A stretch of DNA of 64,000 bases. It comes from Ensifer sp. IC4062. Lineage in GTDB: Bacteria > Pseudomonadota > Alphaproteobacteria > Rhizobiales > Rhizobiaceae. The first letter of the stretch is position 1. Each line of letters begins with the position of its first letter. The stretch spans positions 62,001 through 126,000 of the forward strand of contig NZ_JADYVD010000001.1 of NCBI RefSeq assembly GCF_020193575.1. The letters are read 5' to 3'. The notes beneath the pieces were generated by a model, which was not told the DNA's origin, made no database searches, and saw nothing but the letters and a program-made list of their open reading frames with translations. Below, piece after piece: positions 56,589 to 64,000 of the stretch. Made by a program: the position numbers and the translations under genes.

Positions 56589-57872
56589 CTATAAATCCGA
56601 CCGTGGCGTGGCTAATCCGCCTCCGGCTTTGACCTCGGCGAAGGCGCGTGCATTCGGCACCTGCGCGCTCCTGAGCTCGAACGTATCGCAGAGCTGTGGA
56701 GGCACGCGCTCGCGTATGCGCAGGCGGACCAGCACGAACACCGCATAGAGGATAGCCACCAGGATTGTCGCATGGATGAATAGCTGCGCACCGAAGGCGG
56801 GAGTCAACGCGGTGACGAGCATCGGCACGACCGTCGCCCCCGTCGACCAGGCGACGAGCATCGTGCTGGCGAGCGGGACGAAATCGGCCGGGTCAGTGCG
56901 GTCGTTCGCGTGCGCATTGGCGATGGAATAGACCGTCTCCACGGCGCCGGCAAAGAGAGCGAAGACGAGGATCAGCAGGAGAAGGCTGTCGAAGGAAGCG
57001 ACGAGTGCGGCGAGCCCCGCCGCCACGATCAGAGCGCAGGTGGCGATGAGGACGATGCGCCGGTCGATGCGGTCGGAAAGCGCGCCCATCGGATACTGGA
57101 TGACGAGCAGGCCGAATTGCATGACGAACATCAGCGTCGCTACGTTTGTCTGGCTGACCGCATTGGCGGCTGCATAAATCGGCGTGAAGCCCTGCACCAG
57201 CATCGAGAGGCCACCGGAGGCGAGCACGCCGATCAAGGCGACGGGAGAGTTGCGCCAGGCCAGGGCGAAGTCGATGCTGACCTTGCCGGGCGTCGGCGGC
57301 GTCGGCAGGCGCGTCAGCCCGATCGGCAGGATGGCGATAGCCGTGAAGAAGATCGTCACGATCGGCGCGAGATTACCATCGACGGGAATGCGGCCGAAAA
57401 GCCATGCGCCGGCTCCAAGCCCGATGACATAGGCCATGTAGAACAGCGCCATGGCCTTGCCGCGCCAATGATTGTCGCTCGCGTGGTTCAGCCAGCTTTG
57501 GGTGATGATGAAGTTGGTATTGGCGGCAGCGCCATAGAGGCCGCGGGCAAAGATCCAGAGAAGCGGGTGGACGCCGAGACTGATCAGCACGGCGGCAAGG
57601 ATCACGAGCGCCATTGAACAGGAGAAAGCCCGTGCATGGCCGACGCGGCGGATCAGCGGTCCCGCCATTATGCAGCCGAGGAGCCCGCCGAAGGCGATGG
57701 CGGTTACCGCGGCGCCCGGAACCCAGTCTGGCGCCTCGGATCGTGTCAGTACAAAGGGGACATAGGCGAGCATCATGCCGTTGCCGATCGCGACCGCCGT
57801 CATCGAGGCAACGATGCTGGCGATCGACATGAGCGAGGAAGGGGATCCGTGCCTGGCTTCCGCGATGTCCAT
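56589..57872 (-). CDS. MFS transporter (YcaD-like)
   Basis: A 427-residue major facilitator with 12 predicted membrane segments. NGMMLAYVPFVLTRS near the N-terminus, WLNHASDNHWRGKAMALFYM in the cytoplasmic loop and QYPMGALSDRIDRRIVLIAT match the YcaD-like group. Substrate unknown. It is 59 bp upstream of lepA on the same strand and divergent from the XRE/cupin regulator gene, which may control it. Confidence 0.87.
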   Translation of the reverse strand: MDIAEARHGSPSSLMSIASIVASMTAVAIGNGMMLAYVPFVLTRSEAPDWVPGAAVTAIAFGGLLGCIMAGPLIRRVGHARAFSCSMALVILAAVLISLGVHPLLWIFARGLYGAAANTNFIITQSWLNHASDNHWRGKAMALFYMAYVIGLGAGAWLFGRIPVDGNLAPIVTIFFTAIAILPIGLTRLPTPPTPGKVSIDFALAWRNSPVALIGVLASGGLSMLVQGFTPIYAAANAVSQTNVATLMFVMQFGLLVIQYPMGALSDRIDRRIVLIATCALIVAAGLAALVASFDSLLLLILVFALFAGAVETVYSIANAHANDRTDPADFVPLASTMLVAWSTGATVVPMLVTALTPAFGAQLFIHATILVAILYAVFVLVRLRIRERVPPQLCDTFELRSAQVPNARAFAEVKAGGGLATPRSDL

Positions 57873-58040
57873 GCTACCCCCTCGACAAGAGATTCCTAAA
57901 CTATTGAAGAAAAATGCCTTTGCGAGTTAACCGCTCGCCCGCAACCATAGCGCCTGACGCTCCGGCGCGTTGTCGTCAAAACGGCATAGGCGAAATTTAT
58001 TTTGGCGGTTCGATAGTGTCTTGACTCCACTATATGAGAA

Positions 58041-58634
58041 ATGCAATCTCGAATAATGGAAAAGCTCAACGATCCACTTGAACAGGCTATCGGCGAACGG
58101 GTGCGGCAACTGCGAACCGAGCAGGCGCTGACGCTCGACGATCTCGCGACCCGCTCCGGCGTCAGCCGGGCGATGATATCGCGCATCGAACGCGGCGAAA
58201 CGAGCCCGACCGCGCAACTCCTGGCGAAGCTTTGCAGCGCGCTCGGCACGACGCTTTCGGCGCTCTTCGCCTTCGAGGCGAAGGATGCATCGCCGGTCGC
58301 GCGGCGAGCGGATCAGCGGCTTTGGCGTGATCCGGAAAGCGGTTACCTGCGCCGGTCTGTTTCGCCCGAAGGCGTCGGATCGCCAGTCGATATCGTCGAG
58401 GTCACGTTTCCGCCCCAGGCCCGGGTAGTCTTCGAACGTCAGCCGGCGGATCGCGGCATTACGCAGCATCTCTGGCTCTTTTCCGGCCGGCTCGAACTGA
58501 TGATGGAGGGCGGATCCCACCTGCTCGAGGCGGGCGACTGCCTCTTCATGGGACTGGAAGAGGCGCACGTTTTTCATAACCCTCATGACGAACCGGCCCA
58601 CTACGCCGTCATTCTCTGCCGCACCAGGGTCTAG
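58041..58634 (+). CDS. XRE-family regulator with cupin sensor domain
   Basis: A 197-residue regulator. The HTH_XRE domain spans about residues 14-75 (LDDLATRSGVSRAMISRIER is helix-turn-helix). A cupin domain fills residues 110-195 with ITQHLWLFSGRLELMMEGGS and LEAGDCLFMGLEEAHVFHNP. Such regulators sense small metabolites and often control the neighbouring transporter or transferase. The GNAT gene begins 2 bp after its stop. ATG at 58041 used; ATG at 58056 (MEKLNDPLE) is the alternative. Confidence 0.9.
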   Translation: MQSRIMEKLNDPLEQAIGERVRQLRTEQALTLDDLATRSGVSRAMISRIERGETSPTAQLLAKLCSALGTTLSALFAFEAKDASPVARRADQRLWRDPESGYLRRSVSPEGVGSPVDIVEVTFPPQARVVFERQPADRGITQHLWLFSGRLELMMEGGSHLLEAGDCLFMGLEEAHVFHNPHDEPAHYAVILCRTRV

Positions 58635-58636
58635 CC

Positions 58637-59164
58637 ATGCCTGAGATAAACATCCGCGTGCTCTGCGAAGAAGAAACCCATGCCGCTCTGCCGGCGCTTG
58701 CCGAAGTCCTTTCCGATTGCGTCGAGGGTGGCGCGTCGGTCGGGTTCATGCAGCCTTTCGCGCCGCAGGATGCCTTGCCTTTCTGGAAGGCGGTTTGCGC
58801 CGCCGTCGCCCGAGACGAAGCGGTGCTGATCGTTGCCGATGTCGATGGCCGAGTGGTCGGTACCGTGCAACTCGGCATCGCTACGATGCCCAACCAGCCG
58901 CACCGCGCCGACATCAAGAAACTGCTCGTCCACCGGGATGCGCGCGGCCTCGGTCTTGCGCGCCGGCTGATGGAGAAAGCGGAGGCCGAGGCCGTGAAGC
59001 GCGGCCGGCGGGTGCTGGTCCTCGACACCGCCACCGGTGAGCCGGCGGAGGCGATCTATGACCGCCTCGGCTGGCTGCGCGCCGGCGTCGTTCCCGACTA
59101 TGCGCTGATGCCGGACGGCCGCTATTGCAGCACAACCTTCTTCTACAAACATCTGGCGCTTTAG
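58637..59164 (+). CDS. GNAT N-acetyltransferase
   Basis: A 175-residue GNAT acetyltransferase. The acetyl-CoA site is LLVHRDARGLGLARRLMEKA (about residues 95-114), with IVADVDGRVVGTVQL before it and EPAEAIYDRLGWLRAGVVPD after it. Substrate unknown. It lies 2 bp after the XRE/cupin regulator gene, so it is translated from the same mRNA and probably shares its function; the divergent MFS gene may belong to the same regulon. Confidence 0.9.
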   Translation: MPEINIRVLCEEETHAALPALAEVLSDCVEGGASVGFMQPFAPQDALPFWKAVCAAVARDEAVLIVADVDGRVVGTVQLGIATMPNQPHRADIKKLLVHRDARGLGLARRLMEKAEAEAVKRGRRVLVLDTATGEPAEAIYDRLGWLRAGVVPDYALMPDGRYCSTTFFYKHLAL

Positions 59165-59207
59165 TGCAGTTCCTGGCGCGCAACGGTTTAACTGCCTGAA
59201 ATTGCCC

Positions 59208-59311
59208 GCTGCATATGTCCTTAAATCGTACCTGATCTAAAAACAAAAACATGCGGCAATTCAAAGTGCTACGGCGTCCTTTGCGCGTCTGATAAGACGC
59301 GCGGCCATGTA
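59208..59311 (+). repeat. RIME1-like intergenic repeat, copy 12
   Basis: Full copy: CTGCATATGTCCTTAAATCG, ACATGCGGCAATTCAAAGTG and CGTCCTTTGCGCGTCTGATA with AGACGCGCGGCCATGTAG. Its right end is 4 bp from the stop codon of the minus-strand epimerase gene. Confidence 0.82.
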
Positions 59312-59315
59312 GTGT

Positions 59316-60266
59316 CTAACCCGGGCTAGCCGCAAGCTCCTGTTTCCACCAGGCGACGGTCTGTTCGATGCCCTGCTGCAAGGAGACACGGGCCTTCCAG
59401 CCGATGAGCTCCTCTGCCAGGACCGGTGACGGACACAGGTCGACGTCTCTTGATCTGTCGGCAGGATGGAAGTCGACAAGTGCCGGATCGGCGCCGGTTG
59501 CGGCCAGGATCGCCAGAGCTGTCTCCCGCATGGTTGGCGCATGGCCCGAGGCGATGTTGATAATCGATCCACCGCGCGCGGAAGTCTCTGACAGACGGTG
59601 CAAGGCATCCACCGCGTCGTCGACGAAAAGCAGATCGCGACGCTCGCTGGGGCGGCGCACTGTAAACCGGTCACCCGCAAGACACCGTCGAATCAGTGAC
59701 GGAATGAGGAAATCTTCCGATTGGGAAGGCCCGTAGATGAGTGAAAGCCGCGCCGTGATGACGGGAAAAGGAAGCCGTGGTTGCAGCGCCTCGACGTAAT
59801 GTGCGCCGGACACCAGCCCTGCGGCATAGGTTGTGCTAGGCATTTCTCGTTGCCACTCCGCATGCGGAGCGGGCGCTCTGCCGTAGGCTGCCAGGGAGCC
59901 GGCACGAATGAAGATACGCGGTGCCGGACGCGCTTCTGCCGCCGCTGCGATCACCGACAAGAGGCCGAGCAAATCCTCCTTGACGCTCCCGAAGGCATCA
60001 CCGAGTCCCGGCTCTTCCTTGCGCCTGGTCGACACGGCGAGATGAAAGACGCAATCGGGCTTTGCCTCTGCAAAGCAGCGCTGAAGAGCTTCATGCTCGT
60101 CGAGGTGCAGAAGGTGAAGTTGGATCTTGCCCTGAACCTCCTGCAGACGATGCAAGCTCGTCTGAGGACGAGCCAGCACGTGGACGTCGTGCCCAGCCGC
60201 CAGACAGCGCACCACCACATGCGATCCGATGAAGCCGGCGCCGCCGACGATCAATACGCTCGCCAT
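59316..60266 (-). CDS. NAD-dependent epimerase/dehydratase family protein (extended SDR)
   Basis: A 316-residue extended short-chain dehydrogenase. The NAD(P) site is GGAGFIG (residues 8-14); S124 and Y147 sit at the usual catalytic Ser and Tyr places. The Lys of the YxxxK motif is Leu151 (YAAGL), so normal SDR catalysis is doubtful. The C-terminal part ends in SLQQGIEQTVAWWKQEL, usual for nucleotide-sugar epimerases. AAGGATC precedes the ATG. It lies between two RIME1 copies, downstream of exoD. Confidence 0.83.
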   Translation of the reverse strand: MASVLIVGGAGFIGSHVVVRCLAAGHDVHVLARPQTSLHRLQEVQGKIQLHLLHLDEHEALQRCFAEAKPDCVFHLAVSTRRKEEPGLGDAFGSVKEDLLGLLSVIAAAAEARPAPRIFIRAGSLAAYGRAPAPHAEWQREMPSTTYAAGLVSGAHYVEALQPRLPFPVITARLSLIYGPSQSEDFLIPSLIRRCLAGDRFTVRRPSERRDLLFVDDAVDALHRLSETSARGGSIINIASGHAPTMRETALAILAATGADPALVDFHPADRSRDVDLCPSPVLAEELIGWKARVSLQQGIEQTVAWWKQELAASPG

Positions 60267-60279
60267 GATCCTTCCCTAC

Positions 60280-60376
60280 TTCATGTCTTCCTAAACCCTG
60301 GCCGATTTAAGGATAAAAACATGCAGCAATCAAAAGTGCTATAGCGTCTTTGCGCGTCTAACGCGCGGCGCTGTAG
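60280..60376 (+). repeat. RIME1-like intergenic repeat, copy 13
   Basis: TCATGTCTTCCTAAACCCTG, GATTTAAGGATAAAAACATG and GCTATAGCGTCTTTGCGCGT with an abbreviated ACGCGCGGCGCTGTAG arm. It lies between exoD and the epimerase gene. Confidence 0.8.
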
Positions 60377-60432
60377 TTTCTCGCGGCAGAGCTGGTTATA
60401 GCCCGCCACGTATCTCGGCGGATTTCCGCCGC

Positions 60433-61071
60433 TCACGATACGAAGAAGCTGGAGAGTCCTTGGCCGGCGGCAAGTGCTACGTAGGCGAGAACGGCGAAAT
60501 AGATCGTGGTCGCGACAAGGAAAAGATAGCCCGCGGCCACCATCAGGCCGTCGCGCTGGATGATACCTAGCGATAAGAGCAGGATGGCGATGCCGGGCAG
60601 CGTGTTCGACAGCGGAATCAGTCCGAGCGGAAACATCAGGAGCACACCGCCGGCCATGATCATCAGCCCATTGAAGCGGTTCATGACGGCGCCTTGCGTC
60701 AGGAACCGCAGCCTCGGCCGCACGAAACGGTCGAGCTTGGAGACGAGAGCGGCTCCCTTTTTGAGCGTCGGCACGAGCTTCTCGGTTTCGATCTGCCTGT
60801 CAAGGATGCGTTGCGGCAGCCAGGGCAGGCGATTGAGTGTGATCGCCAGCGAGATAAGAATGATTGCCGCACCGAACACGGTGCTGACGCCCGGAATCGA
60901 AACGGGAATCAAAAACGGCAGGGTCAGTAATGCGCAAAGCAGCAGAAAGCCGTGCTCGCCGATTCCGATCATCAGCTCGCGCAGCGTGATCGTATTGCCT
61001 CTGATCGAGGCGATCATGTCGTTCAGCGTGTCGCTGAGATTGCGTTCCGTGTCGCCGAACTCGACCGCCAT
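60433..61071 (-). CDS. exoD: ExoD family exopolysaccharide synthesis protein
   Basis: A 212-residue inner-membrane protein of the ExoD family: LRELMIGIGEHGFLLLCALL, TLPFLIPVSIPGVSTVFGAA and VMNRFNGLMIMAGGVLLMFP. ExoD of S. meliloti is needed for normal exopolysaccharide and alkaline tolerance; its reaction is not known, and several paralogues exist, so the symbol marks the family. I start at the ATG at 61071 behind GGGGACGACAGC. A reverse RIME1 copy lies directly upstream. Confidence 0.8.
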   Translation of the reverse strand: MAVEFGDTERNLSDTLNDMIASIRGNTITLRELMIGIGEHGFLLLCALLTLPFLIPVSIPGVSTVFGAAIILISLAITLNRLPWLPQRILDRQIETEKLVPTLKKGAALVSKLDRFVRPRLRFLTQGAVMNRFNGLMIMAGGVLLMFPLGLIPLSNTLPGIAILLLSLGIIQRDGLMVAAGYLFLVATTIYFAVLAYVALAAGQGLSSFFVS

Positions 61072-61096
61072 GCTGTCGTCCCCGCTTGTCTGACCC

Positions 61097-61180
61097 CTTA
61101 CAGCGCAGTCTTTCAGACGCACAAAGGTCGCTGTAACGCTCTAATCTGCTGCATGGTTTTGTCCAAGAAACCATGCAGTG
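61097..61180 (-). repeat. RIME1-like repeat, reverse orientation, copy 14
   Basis: Reverse copy: TTACAGCGCAGTCTTTCAGA, CGCACAAAGGTCGCTGTAAC, then CTGCTGCATGGTTTTGTCC and ACCATGCAGTGG. The left palindrome is shortened. It lies upstream of exoD. Confidence 0.72.
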
Positions 61181-61397
61181 GCCCCGTATAACACGGGCAT
61201 GTGAAGGATCGGTTAGCGGGCGCTCTGGACAGCAATATGGCGTCAGGCGACGGTTTTATCGAGCTGCCGCGACCGTTGCCGGCGTGCAACATTATGGTGC
61301 ATTCCGCCGGTTCCAGGGAGAACGGAATGCCTCTTCATCTTGCTGCCTTAATCGATAGTATGAAGCATTTCGAGCACCAATGGGGACAATCGATTCG

Positions 61398-62063
61398 ATG
61401 ATCAAGAAATGCGCCATCCTGGCCATTGCGGCCGTTTACCTTTCCGGATGCACCACCACCGATCCCTACACGGGCGAACAGAAGATGTCTAATACGGCGG
61501 GCGGTGCGCTGATTGGCGCGGGCCTTGGCGCGGCGACCGGCCTTCTGGTCGGCGGCAGTGCCGCGGGACGGCGTGATGCCGCGCTCGTTGGCGCCGGCAT
61601 CGGTGCGCTCGGCGGCGGTCTGGTCGGCAACTACATGGACCAGCAGGAATCGGAACTGCGTGCGCAACTGCAGGGCACGGGCGTGTCGGTGACGCGCGCC
61701 GGTGACCGCATTATCCTCAACATGCCGTCGAACATCACCTTCGCGACCGACCGCGATCAGGTGGTGCCGGCCTTCTATTCGACGCTTGACTCGGTCGCGA
61801 TCGTGTTGCGCAAGTTCAACCGGACGCTGATCGACGTGGACGGCCACACCGATTCGACCGGCAGCGCCGCCCACAACCAGGCTCTCTCCGAGCGCCGCGC
61901 GGCTTCGGTTGCCAACTTCCTCGGCAGCCGCGGCATCGACCAGCGCCGCATTTCGACCATGGGCTATGGCATGGAGCGGCCGATCGCATCCAACGCCACC
62001 GAGGCCGGCCGTGCGCAAAACCGCCGCGTCGAAATCTCGATTGCCCCAATCAAACAGGGCTGA
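61398..62063 (+). CDS. OmpA-family peptidoglycan-binding lipoprotein
   Basis: A 221-residue lipoprotein. The lipobox VYLSGC puts the lipidated Cys at residue 18. A Gly-rich double-glycine-zipper segment follows (about 38-80: GALIGAGLGAATGLLVGG and GAGIGALGGGLVGNYMD). The C-terminal OmpA domain (about 110-215) has VDGHTDSTGSAAHNQALSER and GYGMERPIASNATEAGRAQN with the Asp/Arg that bind diaminopimelate. Similar to YiaD-like outer-membrane lipoproteins. I start at the ATG at 61398; an in-frame start six codons upstream is possible. Confidence 0.92.
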   Translation: MIKKCAILAIAAVYLSGCTTTDPYTGEQKMSNTAGGALIGAGLGAATGLLVGGSAAGRRDAALVGAGIGALGGGLVGNYMDQQESELRAQLQGTGVSVTRAGDRIILNMPSNITFATDRDQVVPAFYSTLDSVAIVLRKFNRTLIDVDGHTDSTGSAAHNQALSERRAASVANFLGSRGIDQRRISTMGYGMERPIASNATEAGRAQNRRVEISIAPIKQG

Positions 62064-62083
62064 TCCGCAAAATCACCGATCCG

Positions 62084-62112
62084 AAAAGGGGCCGCGCGGC
62101 CCCTTTTCCTTG
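62084..62112 (+). terminator. Rho-independent terminator after the OmpA-like gene
   Basis: AAAAGGGGCCGC and GCGGCCCCTTTT form a perfect 12-bp palindrome around a CG centre, followed by CCTT. Between it and 62279 nothing is recognised. Confidence 0.7.
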
Positions 62113-62279
62113 ATCGCCAACAACGCATCAAAATCGATATCGAAGCAGGCGCCCAATCGGCGGCAGCATCGGCATCGCCTCGAGCACCTGAAGCGCGATC
62201 TGCGCAAGGGGGCGTCATACGCGCCGCCTCGGCAACGCTCCAGTTGCTGCGGTCCTCGGCGAGCACCAGGCCGGTATCT

Positions 62280-63728
62280 CTAATGCATTTCTTGGTTCTG
62301 CGTATGTCGATTTGAGCTTCCGCCAACCGTCCTCCGGGCGGAGGCGATGCCCAGGGCCGGTGCGAGTGAGAAGAGCCCAAAGAGCCAGATCGCGGCTGAG
62401 GTGGCGCCCTCCGTCGTGCCCTCGCCAATCCCTGCCAGGTTGGCTGTCATGCCGGCAAGTGCGGCGCCGAGCGATGCGGCGAAGAGCTGGATCGTCGTGA
62501 TCGACGCTGCCGCCTTTTCCTCTTCGCCAGCGGGCGCCGCGGCATAGACCGCCGTGACGATGTGCGGCCAGGCGAGCCCGATGCCGAAGCCGACTGCAGC
62601 GATCCCGAGGCACAGTGGCACCGCGATCGCGGCAAAGCCAGCCGCGGTGATCGGCATGAAAGCGGCGATCGCCAGGAGACCGGCAAGGCCGAAGAACGGG
62701 CCGGCAGCAATGGTCTTGCGAGCGCGGCGGCCCTCCCAATGCGCGCTCGTCATCGACCCGGCTGTCCAGCCGAGCGCCATCAACGCGGCAATGTAGCCGG
62801 CAACGAGGGGAGACCGCCCGTGCAGTTCCTGCAGCAGATAGGGAACGTAAATCTCCGGCTGCATGCCGATCATCGCCAATGCAATGGTCGCATAGAGCGC
62901 CGCGAGCGGCGAGCGAGGATTGAGGGTGCCCTGCGGCAACAGCCGCGCTGCCGCGCTGCGTTCGCTGGCAACGAGCATCGCGAAGAGAATGAGCGCGGCA
63001 CTGACGCCGGCGATCTGTTCGGCGGTCGCCGTGAGGGTGCCGCTCACCGAAAGCACCAGGACAATACCGATGAGCAGCGTGAGTTGCGTCAGTGGCAGCG
63101 GACCGCGCGCGCCTGAGGTCGTCCGCGGCAGAGTCGAGAGAGCGAGGGTGGCGAGCACCGCCGTCAGGGGCAGCAGCGACCAGAAGGCAGCCCGCCACGC
63201 GCCATATTCGGCAAACACGCCGCCAACGGCCGGGCCGACGAGCGTCGCCGTGCCCCAGGTGGCGGATATGAGTCCGATCGCGCGGGCCCAGAGTGCGGCC
63301 GGGAAGACCATGCAGATGACGCCATAGGCGAGCGCGTAGAGAAGTCCGCCGCCGAAGCCCTGGATTGCGCGGCCGGTAAGCAGCAACGGCATGCCCGGGG
63401 CGAGGGCGCACGCGAACGAGCCAAGTCCGAAGACCAGTGCACCGACGGCATAGGCGCCCCCGGCGTCGGCCCGAGCGAGCAGCCGCGCCGAGAGTGCCGC
63501 ACCGAGAATGGATGCGGCAACGAAAAGCGTCGTGCTCCAGGCATAATAGTCGAGCCCGCCGATGTCCCGCACGACCGAGGGCATGACGGTCGTGACGATA
63601 TAGATATTGAGTGCGTGCAGCGCGACGCCGCCGCTCAGAACAAGCGAATGGATGGCGTTTCCGCCGGAGAAAAGGGTGAGCCAGCCGGCATCGGATGCGG
63701 TCGCGGCCTTCTTGGTCTTGTCGAGCAT
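62280..63728 (-). CDS. MFS transporter of the DHA2 (14-TM) type
   Basis: A 482-residue major facilitator with about 14 membrane segments. ALNIYIVTTVMPSVVRDIGG is the typical DHA2 helix 1, GRAIQGFGGGLLYALAYGVI holds motif C-like sequence, and WGTATLVGPAVGGVFAEYGA is helix 5. Such pumps expel drugs, dyes or other small compounds. Substrate unknown. It is transcribed away from the OmpA-like gene and follows the partial sigma-factor gene by 29 bp on the same strand. Confidence 0.88.
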   Translation of the reverse strand: MLDKTKKAATASDAGWLTLFSGGNAIHSLVLSGGVALHALNIYIVTTVMPSVVRDIGGLDYYAWSTTLFVAASILGAALSARLLARADAGGAYAVGALVFGLGSFACALAPGMPLLLTGRAIQGFGGGLLYALAYGVICMVFPAALWARAIGLISATWGTATLVGPAVGGVFAEYGAWRAAFWSLLPLTAVLATLALSTLPRTTSGARGPLPLTQLTLLIGIVLVLSVSGTLTATAEQIAGVSAALILFAMLVASERSAAARLLPQGTLNPRSPLAALYATIALAMIGMQPEIYVPYLLQELHGRSPLVAGYIAALMALGWTAGSMTSAHWEGRRARKTIAAGPFFGLAGLLAIAAFMPITAAGFAAIAVPLCLGIAAVGFGIGLAWPHIVTAVYAAAPAGEEEKAAASITTIQLFAASLGAALAGMTANLAGIGEGTTEGATSAAIWLFGLFSLAPALGIASARRTVGGSSNRHTQNQEMH

Positions 63729-63757
63729 ATGTCGAGCCTCGTTGATGGGTCACCGTC

Positions 63758-64000
63758 TCAATGGACGGTTGCGTCGTCAAGATGAGCGAGCTTGTCCGGA
63801 TTGCGGACGATGAAGATATCGGCGACCCGGCCGTCGTGGTCGTAGCCGAAGGAAACCGTCGCGGCGACATCGTCGCCATCGCCCCTAAGTACGATGCCTC
63901 GTCCGCCATTGAGCTCAGCAGTTTCCCACCGGTAGTGCGACCAGTATTCGGTGAGTCGATCGGCGATGAAGGCCACGACGGTCTCCTTGCCGGAAAGAAT
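63758..64000 (-). CDS. C-terminal part of an ECF (SigJ-like) sigma factor, truncated by the window edge
   Basis: Eighty codons plus stop; the frame runs off the right end of the window. FIADRLTEYWSHYRWETAEL, NGGRGIVLRGDGDDVAATVS and the final IVRNPDKLAHLDD match the SnoaL-like C-terminal domain of SigJ-type ECF sigma factors. The sigma-2 and sigma-4 regions would lie outside. The first possible start in the window is a GTG at 63976, which is surely internal. It may be in an operon with the MFS gene downstream. Confidence 0.7.
   Translation of the reverse strand: MLSGKETVVAFIADRLTEYWSHYRWETAELNGGRGIVLRGDGDDVAATVSFGYDHDGRVADIFIVRNPDKLAHLDDATVH

Noticed and set aside
58020-58035. CTTGAC and CTATAT before the XRE regulator
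   Set aside because: Both boxes match the consensus but are only 4 bp apart, so they cannot form one promoter.
62215-63909. A 564-codon minus-strand frame overlapping the DHA2-type MFS gene
   Set aside because: Arg/His-rich out-of-frame reading of the MFS gene; the MFS frame has clear membrane helices and motifs.

Overview
The window looks like core chromosome of a Rhizobiaceae alphaproteobacterium, most likely Sinorhizobium/Ensifer. The reasons are GC-rich coding sequence, a class II EPSP synthase very close to the Agrobacterium CP4 type, an Irr regulator next to fabA-fabB-fabI, a dnaX without the usual zinc cysteines, and 14 full or partial copies of a two-palindrome intergenic repeat that matches what I recall of the rhizobial RIME1 element. 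No database search was possible, so names rest on recognisable motifs, length and gene order.

Layout. 1-3.5 kb: small accessory genes (DUF2905, ArsR/SRPBCC pair, BON protein, auxin-efflux-type permease, anchored cytochrome c). 3.6-12.4 kb: kdsB, pheA, a 45-residue DUF1127 gene, a HIT-nudC pair, SRP RNA (ffs), dnaX, ybaB, a LysE exporter, recR and a lytic transglycosylase. 13-17.4 kb: a beta-helix/RTX type I secretion substrate and an MFS exporter. 17.5-31.2 kb: the translation and RNA block rimP-nusA-ylxR-infB, then rbfA-truB, an HWE histidine kinase, rpsO, pnp and an RsmC-like methyltransferase. 31.8-35.9 kb: fabA-fabB-fabI (minus strand), irr and a TRIC-type channel. 36-42.5 kb: a YdcF-like protein, tRNA-Ala(GGC), a TIGR02300 protein and aroA-cmk-rpsA. 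42.7-47 kb: a poorly characterised rhizobial-type cluster of two acidic low-complexity proteins flanking a small DUF6665-like gene, then a Tyr/Gly-rich secreted protein. 47.2-64 kb: tRNA-Leu(CAG), a class III cyclase, an RNase D-like exonuclease, DoxX, rnk, GFA, acetyltransferases, lepA, MFS exporters, an XRE/cupin regulator, an epimerase, ExoD, an OmpA-type lipoprotein and the 3' part of an ECF-like sigma factor gene.

Most genes serve translation, RNA turnover, fatty-acid, LPS and aromatic amino-acid synthesis, and envelope transport. I see no transposase, prophage, CRISPR array or defence island. The less ordinary items are a terminator-like hairpin between a promoter and the start of rimP-nusA; two dissimilar neighbouring proteins that end in a similar C-terminal tail; repeat edges that sit a few bases from the stop codons of two genes; a VOC-domain remnant read in frame past the nudC stop; and three enzymes with changed key residues (EPSPS Gly100, an epimerase with Leu at the catalytic Lys position, a cyclase with Gln at the substrate Lys position). 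I did not find a clearly new multi-gene system; the 42.7-46.2 kb cluster is the best candidate for something undescribed.
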